64,000 bases of DNA from an uncultured Chloroflexota bacterium (lineage in GTDB: Bacteria > Chloroflexota > Limnocylindria > Limnocylindrales > CSP1-4), in assembly GCA_903822495.1 (NCBI GenBank), contig CAIJPD010000045.1, forward strand, positions 121,580 through 185,579, given 5' to 3'. Made by a program: the position numbers and the translations under genes. A model generated the notes under the pieces. The model searched no databases, was not told the DNA's origin, and worked only from the letters and a program-made list of their open reading frames with translations. The number at the start of each line of letters is the position of its first letter. Position 1 is the first letter of the stretch. This document shows positions 19,583-29,432 of the stretch, in pieces.

Positions 19583-20991
19583 GGCTGGCCCTCGTGCGTG
19601 GGGCCCACAGTCTGCCTCGTCGCGGCGTCCCCGTCCACGTCTGTTGCGTCGCGCTCGCCCAGCAGGCGCGCCACCCGGTCCAGGATCCGGTCGGCGACCT
19701 CGCGCTTCGCGAGGAGCGGCAGGGCCTCCTGGCCACCGGAGGCGTCGAAGATGACCACCCGGTTGGTGTCCGTCCCAAAGCCGGAGCCGGGCGCGGTGAT
19801 GTCGTTGCCCACGATCAGGTCGACCTGCTTTCGGACCAGCTTGCCGGGCGCCCGGTCGAGCGATCCTGCCTCCGCGGCGAAGCCAACCAGCACGGGCACG
19901 GGCCGGAGTGCCTGCCGCGTGGGCTCCCCGGCCGCATCGAGACCGCGGGCGATTCGCGCCGCCTCGGCCAGGATGTCCGGGGTGGGGGAGAGCTCCAGGA
20001 TCACCCGCTCGCCGCGGGTCAGCTTCCCGGCCGACGGACGTGTCGGCGTGAAGTCGGCGACCGCGGCCGCCATGATCAGGGCATCCGGGCCCGCCTCGTC
20101 GCCCGGCCCGGTCAGCGCCTCCAGGACCGCGGCACGGAGCTGGCCCGTGGTCTCCACCTGGCGAATGGTGGCCCCGTCGGGGAGGGACACCGTGGTGTTG
20201 GCCGCCACAAGCGTGACCGCGGCCCCCCGGTCGAGCGCGGCCTCGGCCAGCGCCACCGCCATCTTGCCCGAGGACCGATTGCCGATGAAGCGGACCGTAT
20301 CGATCGGCTCGCGGGTCCCGCCACCGGTGATGACGATCCGGCGCCCGGCAAGGTCGGGGTCGCGCACCGGCGCCACGGTTGGTGGGCGCCGCTCCGAGCG
20401 GGGCTCGCGGATGGGCCGTCCCGCCAGCGCAGCGACCACCGCGTCCACGATGCGTCCGCTCTCGGCCAGTCGGCCGATGCCCTGCTGGCCCGAGGCGAGC
20501 GGCCCGGACTCGGGTTCCACCAGGGCGTAGCCGAAGTCATCCCGGAGGCGACGGACATTGGCCTGCGTCGCCGGGTGGGCATACATGTCGCCGTCCATGG
20601 CGGGCGCCACCACAACGGGTGCCGTCGTCGCCAGGCAGGCGGCGGTCACGCTGTCGCCCGAGAGGCCGTTGGCCATCGCGCCCAGCCAGTGCGCCGTGGC
20701 CGGTGCCACGACCAGCGCGTCCACGCTGTCCGCGATCACGATGTGCCCGATCCGGCCGTCCGGCAGCAGGGCCAGGACGTCTCCCTCGACGGGGTGGCGT
20801 GAGATGGCGGCGAACGTGAGCGGCCCAACGAACCGCGCCGCCGACGGGGTGAGCAGGACCACGACATCGGCGCCCTGGTCCTGGAGGCGGCGGACGAGGT
20901 CGACGGCCTTGTAGGCGGCGATGGAGCCGGTGACGCCCAGGCCGATCAGTCGACCAGCGAGGCGGCCGCGCGGATGCCCGTCGTCCGCCAT
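19579..20991 (-). CDS. coaBC: Bifunctional phosphopantothenoylcysteine decarboxylase/phosphopantothenate--cysteine ligase
   Basis: LGVTGSIAAYKAVDLVRRLQDQGADV, APAMDGDMYAHPATQANV, VITGGGTREPIDTVRFIGNRSSGKM; ATG at 20991. Confidence 0.94.
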   Translation of the reverse strand: MADDGHPRGRLAGRLIGLGVTGSIAAYKAVDLVRRLQDQGADVVVLLTPSAARFVGPLTFAAISRHPVEGDVLALLPDGRIGHIVIADSVDALVVAPATAHWLGAMANGLSGDSVTAACLATTAPVVVAPAMDGDMYAHPATQANVRRLRDDFGYALVEPESGPLASGQQGIGRLAESGRIVDAVVAALAGRPIREPRSERRPPTVAPVRDPDLAGRRIVITGGGTREPIDTVRFIGNRSSGKMAVALAEAALDRGAAVTLVAANTTVSLPDGATIRQVETTGQLRAAVLEALTGPGDEAGPDALIMAAAVADFTPTRPSAGKLTRGERVILELSPTPDILAEAARIARGLDAAGEPTRQALRPVPVLVGFAAEAGSLDRAPGKLVRKQVDLIVGNDITAPGSGFGTDTNRVVIFDASGGQEALPLLAKREVADRILDRVARLLGERDATDVDGDAATRQTVGPTHEGQP

Positions 20992-21803
20992 CAGCGCAGG
21001 CCCAGGTCGAGCGGCACGCCACCGGCGACCTCGGCGTGGAGGATGGCGAGGCCCTTGAGGGTGAGGTCTGGATCGTTGATGGAGATGGCCTCCAGGTCGG
21101 CCGCCCAGGGCGCCGCGGCGAGACCACCGGTCAGGATCGTCGTGATGCCGGCGGGGTCCAGGCCGGACGGCTCGGCCAGCTCGCGCCTGATCCGGGCGAG
21201 GAGGCCGTTGACCAGCGCCTGGTACCCAAACACCGTCCCCGCCTGGATCGCCGCGACGGTGTTCCGCCCGATCGCGCGATCGGGGGTTCGCAGCTCGATT
21301 CTGGGCAGCTGGGCGGTTCGTGCGGCGAGTGCCTCGATCCCGAGCTCCAGGCCGGCGGCGATCGCCCCGCCCACGAACGATCCGTCCGGCGCGACGCAAT
21401 CGAAGGTGGTGGCCGTCCCCAGGTCCACGACGATCGCGGGTGCGCCGTGGAGCCGGATGGCCGCCAGTGCGTTGACCAGGCGATCGGCGCCGACCTCGCC
21501 CGGCCGGTCCACGCGGACGGGGAGGGGCACGGTGGCGGCCGAGGCCACCACCAGGGGCAGTCCGCGACGGGCCGCGACGGCCTCGATCGCGTGCGTGATG
21601 GTCGGCACCACCGAGGCGCACGCGACCCCGCCGATGTCCGTGATGGTCACACCGTCGAGTGACAGGATCCCGGCGAGCAGCAGCTCCAGCTCGTCCGCCG
21701 TTGCCCGCGGACTGGTTGCCGCGCGGCGCGTGGCAACCAGTGCCCCGCCCCGGAAGAGCCCGATCGTGACGTTCGTGTTCCCGGCGTCGATGGCGAGCAG
21801 CAT
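20991..21803 (-). CDS. coaX: Type III pantothenate kinase
   Basis: MLLAIDAGNTNVTIGLFRG, DLGTATTFD, GGAIAAGLELGIEAL. Confidence 0.94.
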   Translation of the reverse strand: MLLAIDAGNTNVTIGLFRGGALVATRRAATSPRATADELELLLAGILSLDGVTITDIGGVACASVVPTITHAIEAVAARRGLPLVVASAATVPLPVRVDRPGEVGADRLVNALAAIRLHGAPAIVVDLGTATTFDCVAPDGSFVGGAIAAGLELGIEALAARTAQLPRIELRTPDRAIGRNTVAAIQAGTVFGYQALVNGLLARIRRELAEPSGLDPAGITTILTGGLAAAPWAADLEAISINDPDLTLKGLAILHAEVAGGVPLDLGLR

Positions 21804-21970
21804 GGCCGGATCATACGCGGCGCCTGCTACGGCGGAACGCCCGGCCCCTGCCGCGGCGCGAGGCCCCACCACCCGCTCCGCCAGGCTCAATTCACGCCTT
21901 CCCTGGGCGGTGGCGTGCGGTACCATCCGCCTCGGCCCCACGCCCGCGAGTAGCGCCAGGAGAGGCACCG

Positions 21971-22483
21971 GTGTCCAGCCCCCAGCGCGCCAAGTTCTTC
22001 GTCAACCAGGGCATCGTGTCCAGCCGCGAGGACATGCTCAACGTCCTGCGGCCGCTGCTCAAGCAGACGGTCAGCTACCGCTACGAGCGGGGCCGCCAGG
22101 TGGTGGCGCGCGGCACCGGCTGGGTGGAGCGGATCGTCGTCGACCGGCCCGACGTCTCCACCTACTTCACCCCCATCGCGATCACCCTCAACATCGACTC
22201 GTTCGAGCATCTCGAGTTCGAGACCCGCCCCGACCAGCTCCTCGTGTACAGCCTCGTCCAGGGCGACGAGCGCGTCGTCGTGGAGTTTGCCCCCGGGGCC
22301 GCGGAGGATATCGAGCCGCCGCTGCTGGCCCAGGTCCGGCCCATGCCCCCGGAGGCGGGGGGCTATGTGCAGATGGAGCTCCTGGGGCAGGACGCGTCAT
22401 GGCGCGATGCCGTGGGGTCGGATGCCCCGCCCGACAGCGGGGGCAGCGGCCCGCCGGGGATCGACGTTCAGGGGGAGGAGTAG
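21971..22483 (+). CDS. Conserved hypothetical protein
   Basis: GTG start, 170 aa, MSSPQRAKFFVNQGIVSSREDMLNVLRPLLKQTVSYRYERG... Confidence 0.6.
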   Translation: MSSPQRAKFFVNQGIVSSREDMLNVLRPLLKQTVSYRYERGRQVVARGTGWVERIVVDRPDVSTYFTPIAITLNIDSFEHLEFETRPDQLLVYSLVQGDERVVVEFAPGAAEDIEPPLLAQVRPMPPEAGGYVQMELLGQDASWRDAVGSDAPPDSGGSGPPGIDVQGEE

Positions 22484-22619
22484 CGCAAGGGCCGAGGGCC
22501 CGGCGCGGAGGAGGAGGGCATCGCCCGCGGGTGGCGCGGGTGCCGGTCGGATGCCGGCAGCTTGACAGGAGGGGAGTCAGCGCGGACCGTGCCCGCTCGC
22601 TGGTGGCACGGCGTGCTCG

Positions 22620-24011
22620 TTGGGCTGGAGGAGGAACCGCTTGGACGCAATCGCGCGGTACTTCAAATTCGCGGAACGGGGCACCAACCTCGCCACTGAG
22701 GCGCGCGCGGGCCTGACCACGTTCCTGGTCATGGCCTACATCATCTTCCTCAACGGGAACATCATCGCCAAGCCGCTCGGCCTGGATCCTGTCGCGGTTG
22801 CCGCCGGCACGGCGCTGATCGGCGGGATCATGACCATCGCCATGGGTGTGGTCGGCAACTACCCGTTCGCGCTGGCCGCGGGCCTCGGCATCAACGCGCT
22901 GGTGGCCTTCACGCTGACGGCCAAGGGCCTCGACGCGAAGGGCGCCATGGGCGTCATCGTCATCGAGGGCGTGATCATCACCCTGCTGGTGGCGGTGGGC
23001 CTCCGCGAGGCGATCATGAACGCCGTGCCGCTCGCCCTCAAGCGCTCCATCGGCGTCGGCATCGGCCTGTTCATCCTGTTCATCGGCTTCGCCAACGGCG
23101 GCCTCATCCAGTCGGGCTGCTCGCCATTCTCGAAGGTGCCCCTGCCCGCCTGTGATGGCACCCTCGTCACGATGTCGTTCCCGGACACCGCCGGCCAGGC
23201 CGTCTTCATCATCGGCTTGTTCCTGACCTTCGCCCTGTACGTGATGAAGGTCCGTGCCGCCCTGGTCATCAGCATCCTCGTGACCACGGTGATCGCCCTC
23301 CTGGCCGGGGTCACATCGATCCCGAAGGACATGGTCGTCTCTGCCAACTTCAGCACGCTGGGCCTCGGACTCCAGGATCCCTTCCAGGTGTTCGGCAAGC
23401 TGGGGCTGATCGGTGCGGTCCTGACCATCTTCGCGATCATGCTCAGCGACTTCTTCGACACCATGGGCACCGTCACCGGCATCGCGGCCGAGGCGGGCCT
23501 CTCCCGGCCGGACGGCAGCGTCCCGGGCGTGGGGCGGGTCCTGGTCGTCGACTCCCTGGCCGCCGTCGCCGGTGGCCTTGGCGGCGTGAGCTCCAACACC
23601 ACCTACATCGAGAGCGCGGCGGGCGTCGCCGAGGGTGGCCGGACCGGCTTCACCTCCGTCGTCACCGGTGTCCTCTTCCTCCTCGCGATCGTGCTCTCGC
23701 CGATCGCCCTCATCGTTCCCGCGCAGGCCACGGCCCCGGCCCTGGTCCTCGTGGGCTACCTGATGTTCATGCAGGTCAAGGACATCCCGGTCGGGGATGT
23801 CGAGGATGGCCTGCCGGCCCTCCTCACGATGATCCTGATGCCCCTGACCTATGACATCACCGTCGGCATTGGCGCCGGCTTCATTTCCTGGGTCTTCCTC
23901 AAGGTCGTGCGCGGCAAGGCCGCTGCCGTCCACCCCCTGATGTGGGTCGTCTCGATCGGCTTCGTGATCTTCTTTGCCAAGGACTGGATCGAGGCGATCC
24001 TCCCCAAGTAG
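22620..24011 (+). CDS. NCS2 (AzgA-like) nucleobase permease
   Basis: TTFLVMAYIIFLNGNIIA, GLGINALVAFTL, LSDFFDTMGTVTGIAAEAG, SSNTTYIESAAGVAEGGRTG. Confidence 0.92.
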   Translation: MGWRRNRLDAIARYFKFAERGTNLATEARAGLTTFLVMAYIIFLNGNIIAKPLGLDPVAVAAGTALIGGIMTIAMGVVGNYPFALAAGLGINALVAFTLTAKGLDAKGAMGVIVIEGVIITLLVAVGLREAIMNAVPLALKRSIGVGIGLFILFIGFANGGLIQSGCSPFSKVPLPACDGTLVTMSFPDTAGQAVFIIGLFLTFALYVMKVRAALVISILVTTVIALLAGVTSIPKDMVVSANFSTLGLGLQDPFQVFGKLGLIGAVLTIFAIMLSDFFDTMGTVTGIAAEAGLSRPDGSVPGVGRVLVVDSLAAVAGGLGGVSSNTTYIESAAGVAEGGRTGFTSVVTGVLFLLAIVLSPIALIVPAQATAPALVLVGYLMFMQVKDIPVGDVEDGLPALLTMILMPLTYDITVGIGAGFISWVFLKVVRGKAAAVHPLMWVVSIGFVIFFAKDWIEAILPK

Positions 24012-24109
24012 CCCTGGGACGACCGTTCCGCGGTCGACCCAGTCACGTCGCAACGCGGGCGCCCGCCCGGCCAATCTGGCCGGGCGGGCGTTCCTGTACC
24101 ATCGCACCA

Positions 24110-25381
24110 ATGTTCGAACGGACGGCGCTGGCTCAGGGGCCGCGCGTCATCAGCGCCACCATCCCCGGGGCGCGATCTGTCTCCATCGCGGTGTACGTCC
24201 TGGCTGGCTCGCGCCTCGAGGCGCCGGAGCAGGCGGGCGCTGCCCATTTCCTGGAGCACCTGACCTTCAAGGGCACCGCGGCGTACCGCGACACGCGCGC
24301 CATCAGCGAGGCGATCGAAGGGGTCGGCGGGTCGTTCAACGCGGCCACGGACCGGGAGACCACGATCTACTGGGTCCGCGTCCCGTTCCGCGAGGCGGCG
24401 CGCGGGATGGCGGTGCTGGGCGAGCTCGTCTCGCGGCCCACGCTCGACCCGGGCGAGATCGACCATGAGCGGCAGATCATCGTGGAGGAGATCCGCTCGT
24501 ACCTCGACGACCCGACCGAGTACGGCCAGATGCTCTTCCAGCAGGCGATGTTCGGCGAGGGACCGCTGGGCCGAGAGGTGTGCGGCGACGAGGCGGGCAT
24601 CCGCGCCCTCCCCGCCGAGTCGATCCAGGGCTTCTGGCGGATGGGCTATCGGCCGTCCAACCTGGTCGTCGCCGTGGCCGGTGGCTTGACCCACCAGCAG
24701 GCGGTTGAGCTGGCCGACGCCGCATTCGGGCGGGGCGACGGGCCGGCGCTCCCCGCGGTGGAGCCCGCCCCGGCGCTCCCGGCCGGCGCGCGGGTCATGC
24801 TCGGCCGCCGCGGCACCAGCCAGGCCCAACTGGTCGTGGGGGTGCCGGCGCTGCGGCGCGACCATCTCGACACGTGGACGCTCTCGGTCATGAACGCCGT
24901 GCTGGGCGACGGGATGAGCAGCCGTCTCTTCCTGACGGTTCGCGAGGAGCGCGGCCTCGCCTACGACGTTGGCTCCGGCGTCGCGGAATACGCGGACGCG
25001 GGTGCGCTCGAGGTGTCCGCCGGCGTCGACCCCGACCGGATTGCGCCCGCGCTGGATGCGATCCTCGCGGAGCTGGCGCGGCTCCGCGACGAGCCGGTGA
25101 CGCAGCACGAACTCGCGCGAGCCAAGGCCTACCTTTCCGGCGGCCTGGAGCTGCGGATGGACGAGACACGCCATCTCACCTCCTGGCTGGGCGGCCAGGA
25201 GGCGCTCCACGCCCGGGTCATGACGCTCGAGGACGCCCTGGCGTCGATCGATGCGGTCGACACGGCCGGGATGCAGGTGCTGGCCGGGCAGCTGTTCACC
25301 AACGACGCCCTGCGTCTCGCGGTGGTCGCGCCGGCACGCCACGTCCGGGGGATCGAGCGCCACCTGCGGCTGCCCGGATGA
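24110..25381 (+). CDS. M16 family (pitrilysin/processing-peptidase-like) metallopeptidase
   Basis: AAHFLEHLTFKGT (inverted HxxEH zinc motif), E in ERQIIVEEI; ATG at 24110. Confidence 0.92.
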   Translation: MFERTALAQGPRVISATIPGARSVSIAVYVLAGSRLEAPEQAGAAHFLEHLTFKGTAAYRDTRAISEAIEGVGGSFNAATDRETTIYWVRVPFREAARGMAVLGELVSRPTLDPGEIDHERQIIVEEIRSYLDDPTEYGQMLFQQAMFGEGPLGREVCGDEAGIRALPAESIQGFWRMGYRPSNLVVAVAGGLTHQQAVELADAAFGRGDGPALPAVEPAPALPAGARVMLGRRGTSQAQLVVGVPALRRDHLDTWTLSVMNAVLGDGMSSRLFLTVREERGLAYDVGSGVAEYADAGALEVSAGVDPDRIAPALDAILAELARLRDEPVTQHELARAKAYLSGGLELRMDETRHLTSWLGGQEALHARVMTLEDALASIDAVDTAGMQVLAGQLFTNDALRLAVVAPARHVRGIERHLRLPG

Positions 25382-26325
25382 CCCTCGGCGACGATAGCCC
25401 GGGGGATCCGCTCCAGGGCGGCTCGCCGCCCGGCGATGGGCCGGGACTCCCTCCGGCACCCGCCGGGGACGACGAGGACCGGGCCGCCGACCTCCGGCTG
25501 GCCCGACTGCACCTGCGGCTGGGCTCCACCGGACTGGCCCGGGCGGAGCTGGAGGTCGCGGCCGCGGCCCAGCCCCTGCAGGGTGCCGCGCTCCTGGATC
25601 TCGCCGAGGTGCGCTGGCGGACCGGCGATCTGGCCGCTGCCGGGCTCGCTGCCGAGATGTGGCTCACGGCCGGCGGCGCGGGGCTGCTGGGCAGCCTGAT
25701 CGCCGTGGAGGCCGCGATGGCCGACGGGCGACCCTCCGACGCGCGGCGCCATCTCGAGTCGCTGCCGCAACCCACGCCGGAGGCCCTCGATGCCGCCTTC
25801 AACGGCATGCCACGGAGCGCCGTCTGGCCCCAGGAGGAAGGTCCCGGGCCCGCCAGGCTGAGCGCCACCATTGACGACGAAGGCTTCACCCCCACCGGGG
25901 CCGGCCACGCGACGGGGCGGCCGCCGGCATCGGCCATGGACCCGGTGGCGACGCTGGACGCGGCCCGCGCCATCCTCGAGGCCGGCGATGTGCAGGGCGC
26001 CGCGGTTCGGCTCTCGGTCGTCCTGCGCCTGGCCCCGCATCTCGCCCCGGCGGTCCTCGACCTCCTCGCCGGGGTCCCTGGCCCGATGCCCGAGCTGGTT
26101 CGTGGCGACGCCTACCGGCTGGTCGGCCGGGAGACCGAGGCGGAGCGGGCCTGGCTGAGCGCCGCCGCGGACGTGTCGGCCCCCGTACCGCCGCGTAGTC
26201 GCCGGTCAGGCGAGCCCGCGGGCCACCCATCATCTGTGGCATTTCCGACGGACACCCGTGCCGTGTCCGTCGACCCAGCACGCGAACCCGGTGCAGCCGC
26301 ACCCGACAATGAGGAGATCCCGTGA
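25378..26325 (+). CDS. Hypothetical Ala/Pro-rich repeat protein (TPR-like segments)
   Basis: ATG at 25378 overlapping M16 stop; helical repeat-like LARLHLRLGSTGLARAELEVAAAAQ. Confidence 0.6.
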   Translation: MTLGDDSPGDPLQGGSPPGDGPGLPPAPAGDDEDRAADLRLARLHLRLGSTGLARAELEVAAAAQPLQGAALLDLAEVRWRTGDLAAAGLAAEMWLTAGGAGLLGSLIAVEAAMADGRPSDARRHLESLPQPTPEALDAAFNGMPRSAVWPQEEGPGPARLSATIDDEGFTPTGAGHATGRPPASAMDPVATLDAARAILEAGDVQGAAVRLSVVLRLAPHLAPAVLDLLAGVPGPMPELVRGDAYRLVGRETEAERAWLSAAADVSAPVPPRSRRSGEPAGHPSSVAFPTDTRAVSVDPAREPGAAAPDNEEIP

Positions 26326-26783
26326 ACGAACAGACCCTCGTCCTCGTCAAGCCTGATGGCGTCCAGCGGCTTCTCGTGGGCCGGATCATCACCCGGTTCG
26401 AGGAGCGCGGACTCAAGATCGTCGGCCTGAAGCTGGTACAGGCGGATCGCGCCCTCGCTGAGCGCCATTACGACGCACACAAGGCCCGGCCCTTCTTCAA
26501 GGGTCTCGTCGACTTCATGACATCCAGCCCGCTCGTCGCGCTGGCGTTCGAGGGTCCCAACGCGATCGCCGTGGTGCGTGCCATGGTTGGCGCCACGCGG
26601 CCCAACGAGGCGGCTCCGGGCACTATTCGCGGCGACTACGCACTCGAGACCGCGCAGAACCTGGTCCATGCCTCTGATGGCCTGGAGACGGCCACCGCCG
26701 AGCTGGCGCTCTGGTTCCAGCCCGAGGAGCTCGTGGCCTATGCGCGCGAGATCGATCGCTGGGCGCTCAGCCCGGAGGAGTAG
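26322..26783 (+). CDS. ndk: Nucleoside diphosphate kinase
   Basis: NEQTLVLVKPDGVQRLLVGRIITRFEERGLKI; RGDYALETAQNLVHASDG active-site His. Confidence 0.95.
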   Translation: MNEQTLVLVKPDGVQRLLVGRIITRFEERGLKIVGLKLVQADRALAERHYDAHKARPFFKGLVDFMTSSPLVALAFEGPNAIAVVRAMVGATRPNEAAPGTIRGDYALETAQNLVHASDGLETATAELALWFQPEELVAYAREIDRWALSPEE

Positions 26784-26838
26784 GCCAACGGCCCGATCAC
26801 GTCCGGCCGGCTGGCAGGCGCTTCGCCCGCCCAGCCGG

Positions 26839-28512
26839 CTACGGCTTCGTCGAGGCAGGCGCCGCTGGCGAGGCGGCCGGCAGGGCTGACGAGGCCGCGG
26901 GCGTTGCTCGTGGCGTGATCGGCGCCGACGTCCCCGCCGTCGGCAGCGCCGATGCTCCCGCGCCGCCGCCCGGCACGACGGTCGCTCGCGGCACCGTGGG
27001 GATGGGCATCGCGCTGGGCGACGCCGTTGGGGAGACTTCCTCGAACGTGCCCGCCCCGGGTTGCGGGGCGCCGGCCGCGGTGGTCGTGTGGAGTGCCCCG
27101 GCTGCCACGGAGAGGCCCAGCAGCCCGAGCACCAGGACGCTGGCGGCCGCGGCAGGCGCACGGTTCAGGCGCAGCGCGTCGGGCAGCTGTCGGACCAGGT
27201 CGAACGACAGCCGGGCTGGCCGCCCACCGGGCCATGCCGGCTGGAGGTTCGCGGCAGTCCCCACGTCGCCGGTCGCCGGGGCGAACCCGATGATCAGGAG
27301 CCGCAGGTAGGCGCCCGAGGAGGCGAGGATGCCGATCCATGCCACGACGTTGAACGGCGCCGGCAAGGCCAGCGAGATCAGCTGGGCTCGCGCATCGAAT
27401 GCCGCGAGCCCCGGCAGCCCGATCGACGTGATCGCGATGAGGATCAGTCCGGCGGCGAGGAGCGGAGAGCGGCGGGCCCAGCCGCCCAGCCGCGGCACGC
27501 TGGTGGTGCCGAACGAGGTCCGGACCGCGGCCGCCCAGCCCGCGAATGCGCTCTTGGCCACGATGTAGGCCAGGATCCAGATGCGGGCCGGCCCCCACGC
27601 CTCGGGGCTGGCCGCGGCCACCGCGAGCAGCACCACGCCGCTATCCGTGGTCAGCGTGTAGGCGACGACTCGCTCCACGTCATCGTGCAGATAGGCCGCC
27701 AGCGCCCCGAAGATGATGCTGGCGACCGCGATCGATGCGATCACGCCCCGTTCGACCAGGAGGGGCTGGCCCAGCGCGATGACGCCCTGGTCGGCCCAGC
27801 CCAGCACGACGATGGCGAGTGCGGCGGGACCCCACGCGAAGGTGACGGGCAACGCCAGGATCGGCAGGCGCTCGCCCAGGCGCGACGCCCAGACATGGAC
27901 GGGGATGGCGCCGGCGCGCAGGGCCACGGCGAGGGCCGCGGCGAGGAACGCCAGCCCGAGGGCGCCGCCATCGGGCGGGGAGGCCCCGTCGCCCAGCCCC
28001 AGCCGGAGGTTGGTGCCGGCGACCTCGGCCCACAGGATGGCGATGGCGGCGAGGATGCCGGCGACGACGATGGCCCGCAGGCCGCGCGCCACGATCAGGG
28101 CGCGTTCCGCGCCCTCCTCATCGACCGCCATGAGGATCGCGGCGACCGAGCCGGTTGTCAGGAGCAGGATGGCGGGGATGGGGCTGACCAGCGAGAGCGC
28201 GGTCGCCGTGGCGCCGAACCACAGGAGCGCCAGGGCCGGGACGCCCCGATTGCCACCGGTGGCTGCCCCCACGAACGTCAGGGTGCCGCCCGATGCCGCG
28301 GCGAGCATCAGCACCAGCCGGAGGTAGCCGGTCGACACGAGGACCTCGTCGCCGAGGATGGCTCGCTGCCCGAGCGGAAGCGACCACGACCCCACCAGGA
28401 GCACCGTGAAGCCCGCCAGCCCGGCGATCCAGGGGCCCGCCCGCCAGCGCCGCGCCGCGATCACGATGCCGGCGAACACGAGGCCCAGCGCGGCGAGGCC
28501 CGCCGGCGTCAC
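26839..28512 (-). CDS. NuoL/N-like (proton-conducting transporter-like) membrane protein with Ala/Pro-rich C-terminal tail
   Basis: 14-TM-like pattern; FLAAALAVALRAGAIPVHVWASRLGE, LHDDVERVVAYTLTTDSGVVLLA resemble NuoN/L core. Confidence 0.6.
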   Translation of the reverse strand: MTPAGLAALGLVFAGIVIAARRWRAGPWIAGLAGFTVLLVGSWSLPLGQRAILGDEVLVSTGYLRLVLMLAAASGGTLTFVGAATGGNRGVPALALLWFGATATALSLVSPIPAILLLTTGSVAAILMAVDEEGAERALIVARGLRAIVVAGILAAIAILWAEVAGTNLRLGLGDGASPPDGGALGLAFLAAALAVALRAGAIPVHVWASRLGERLPILALPVTFAWGPAALAIVVLGWADQGVIALGQPLLVERGVIASIAVASIIFGALAAYLHDDVERVVAYTLTTDSGVVLLAVAAASPEAWGPARIWILAYIVAKSAFAGWAAAVRTSFGTTSVPRLGGWARRSPLLAAGLILIAITSIGLPGLAAFDARAQLISLALPAPFNVVAWIGILASSGAYLRLLIIGFAPATGDVGTAANLQPAWPGGRPARLSFDLVRQLPDALRLNRAPAAAASVLVLGLLGLSVAAGALHTTTAAGAPQPGAGTFEEVSPTASPSAMPIPTVPRATVVPGGGAGASALPTAGTSAPITPRATPAASSALPAASPAAPASTKP

Positions 28513-29432
28513 GCGTCCGCTCCCACACCCCTGGTCGGCTCGACCTGGGTGGTGCCGAACAGGGGATCGCTCCCGGTGGGCAGGTCCACGGGGAGCGGGT
28601 CCGCTGAGGGGGGTTCAGTCGCGGGCGCGCTCGGCGCTTCGGGCCGCGTGGCCAGGCCGCCCGGCACCCGACGACCGTCGGGGAGGACCGGACCTCGGCG
28701 CCCGCGCTCGCCGCGTGTCGGCAGGTGGAGTGGCGGGAGCGCCCGGAGGACGGGGTTGACCGACGACTTGGGCAGCGGCCGGGCCGAGCGACGCGATGCG
28801 AGGATCACGACGCCGCCGCCCGCAGAGACGGCCGCCAGCGCCAGCGCCACGCACAGGTTGGTGAACGGGGTCGGCGGCCCGGCGAGGCCGGCCTCCACGA
28901 GCGTCACGCCCAGCATCGCCAGGGTCAGCCCCAGCGTGAGTCGAAGCGGCTCACGCGCGAACGCGACCGGCGAGACCGCCAGGACCAGCAGTGCCCCGCC
29001 TGCCCCGATCGCGGGCAGGAACGGCGGCTCCAGGCCGGTCCCGATCTTGCCGAGCTGCGTGATCAGCCCACCCAGGCCGCTGGCATTGAGCTGACCGGCG
29101 ACGTCCCAGCCGACCGCCGCTGACGCCGCTGCCAGCGCGGCGACGACGGCCACCATCCCGTCGATCACGGCGCCGCCGCGTGACCCGGTGGTGGGCTCCT
29201 CGCGGCCTCGATAGATCATCCAGAGCGGGTAGGTGCCCAGCACCGCTCCGGCAAGCCGGGCGCCGATGCCGCGCAGGTCCGGGACGGGCTCAGCCACGAA
29301 CGGTGCGGCCAGCAGCGCGACGAGGAGACCGATGACGGCGATCCGGGCGTCGCGAGTGGACACCGCCAGTGCCGCCGCGGCGATCACGACGATCGTGAAG
29401 ACCGTCCCGACCAGCACCGGGAGCGCGCTCAT
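28509..29432 (-). CDS. Hypothetical multi-TM membrane protein
   Basis: Overlaps the NuoL/N-like gene by 4 bp; hydrophobic segments. Confidence 0.6.
   Translation of the reverse strand: MSALPVLVGTVFTIVVIAAAALAVSTRDARIAVIGLLVALLAAPFVAEPVPDLRGIGARLAGAVLGTYPLWMIYRGREEPTTGSRGGAVIDGMVAVVAALAAASAAVGWDVAGQLNASGLGGLITQLGKIGTGLEPPFLPAIGAGGALLVLAVSPVAFAREPLRLTLGLTLAMLGVTLVEAGLAGPPTPFTNLCVALALAAVSAGGGVVILASRRSARPLPKSSVNPVLRALPPLHLPTRGERGRRGPVLPDGRRVPGGLATRPEAPSAPATEPPSADPLPVDLPTGSDPLFGTTQVEPTRGVGADA

Noticed and set aside
22484-22640. Possible purine riboswitch upstream of the NCS2 permease
   Set aside because: No recognisable purine-riboswitch core; only GC-rich sequence and a TTGACA-like hexamer seen.
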